A stretch of 64,000 nucleotides of DNA from Pseudomonas sp. LP_7_YM (GTDB taxonomy: Bacteria; Pseudomonadota; Gammaproteobacteria; Pseudomonadales; Pseudomonadaceae): contig NZ_SOCT01000011.1 in the NCBI RefSeq assembly GCF_004364435.1, positions 1 through 64,000 of the forward strand, written 5' to 3'. The translations under genes were made by a program, and so were the position numbers. A model generated the notes under the pieces. It was not told where the DNA came from, made no database searches, and saw nothing but the letters and a program-made list of their open reading frames with translations. Positions 63,697 through 64,000 of this stretch are shown here, piece by piece. Numbering within the stretch: position 1 is the stretch's first letter; the number at the start of each line of letters is the position of its first letter.

Positions 63697-64000
63697 TGAC
63701 CTCGACTTCCAAGCCGCCGCGTATTCACAAAGGGCACAAAATCCACACGGGCCTGGGCCAATTGCGGATTATCGGCGGCCAATGGCGCAGTCGGCGTCTG
63801 AGTTTTCCTGATGCCCCGGGCCTGCGTCCGACGCCGGACCGGGTTCGGGAAACCCTGTTCAACTGGCTGGCCCCATACATTGAAGGCGCCCGCGTGCTCG
63901 ATCCGTTCGCGGGCAGTGGCGCGCTGTACCTGGAGGCATTGTCCCGTGGCGCCAGCATGGGTCTGGCGCTGGATACCAACTCAGCGGCCATTTCCAACCT
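63696..64000 (+). CDS. rsmD: 16S rRNA m2G966 methyltransferase RsmD (partial)
   Basis: The first 101 codons are seen before the window ends. The start MTSTSKPPRIHKGHKIHTGL leads to LRIIGGQWRSRRLSF, GLRPTPDRVRETLFNWL and VLDPFAGSGALYLEALSRGA, the RsmD order with the DPFAGSG SAM-binding motif. It methylates G966 of 16S rRNA. Its ATG overlaps the stop of the inactive M16 gene by one base. Confidence 0.95.
   Translation, partial: MTSTSKPPRIHKGHKIHTGLGQLRIIGGQWRSRRLSFPDAPGLRPTPDRVRETLFNWLAPYIEGARVLDPFAGSGALYLEALSRGASMGLALDTNSAAISN

Noticed and set aside
1..64000. tRNA genes, rRNA genes, insertion sequences, prophage or attachment sites
   Set aside because: None was recognised; no transposase, integrase or phage structural gene appears among the reading frames.

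Overview
The window is a piece of a Pseudomonas chromosome, most likely from the P. syringae lineage or a close relative. The evidence is gene content and order: ahcY-metF, rhlE, yceI-cytochrome b561, amine oxidase-bioA-rsmE, pilGHIJ-chpA-chpC, gshB-tonB-yqgE-ruvX-pyrR-pyrB-pyrC', pilT-yggS-proC-yggT-metX-metW-rdgB-hemW, trmB-thiG-thiS, mtgA, rpoH-ftsX-ftsE-ftsY, an M16 peptidase pair and rsmD. As I recall it, this follows the PA0370-PA0432 stretch of P. aeruginosa PAO1. High GC, AGGAG-type ribosome binding sites and repeated inverted pairs of a GTGGGAGCGAATTCATTCGCGA-like REP sequence agree with that. No tRNA, rRNA, CRISPR array, insertion sequence or prophage was seen.

Region by region. 1-4.1 kb: the main part of an RHS/YD-repeat polymorphic toxin, with an in-frame amber codon just upstream of its reading frame and a variable C-terminal tip that may be a cysteine peptidase. 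4.4-7.6 kb: a thioesterase, then the methionine-cycle genes ahcY (behind an S-adenosylhomocysteine riboswitch with a clear promoter) and metF. 7.6-17.8 kb: a putative glycosyltransferase, an orphan periplasmic binding protein, rhlE, a cytochrome b561-YceI pair, an exported flavin amine oxidase with a lysine-rich tail, bioA and rsmE. 17.9-27.1 kb: a hemolysin III-type membrane protein, then the malonate decarboxylase locus (mdcABCDEGH-madLM read leftward, mdcR convergent), which sits where I recall chpD/chpE and neighbours in PAO1. 27.2-37.3 kb: the Pil-Chp chemosensory cluster that controls type IV pili, without pilK and chpB. 37.6-43.9 kb: gshB, a TonB-like protein, yqgE-ruvX and the pyrimidine genes including an inactive dihydroorotase. 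44-56 kb: TM2 protein, NlpC/P60 hydrolase, pilT, yggS-proC-yggT, metX-metW, rdgB-hemW, DUF3392, trmB, thiG-thiS, DUF423 and mtgA. 56.3-64 kb: rpoH behind a sigma-E/AlgU-like promoter, ftsX-ftsE-ftsY, a catalytic/non-catalytic M16 pair and the start of rsmD.

Several functions link across the window. Methionine and one-carbon metabolism are served by metX, metW, ahcY and metF. Type IV pilus control and retraction involve pilGHIJ, chpA, chpC, pilT and possibly the TonB-like protein. Pyrimidine synthesis uses pyrR, pyrB and pyrC'. The malonate cluster looks self-sufficient: uptake, ACP prosthetic-group synthesis, decarboxylation and a regulator.

Most of this is ordinary core genome. The least explained parts are the RHS protein (broken or unusual start, candidate HG...C peptidase tip, no visible immunity gene), the histone-H1-like tail of the amine oxidase, the inverted-repeat element between ahcY and metF, and the REP-pair family, one copy of which contains a GACT microsatellite. 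I see no clear evidence of a wholly new biological system.
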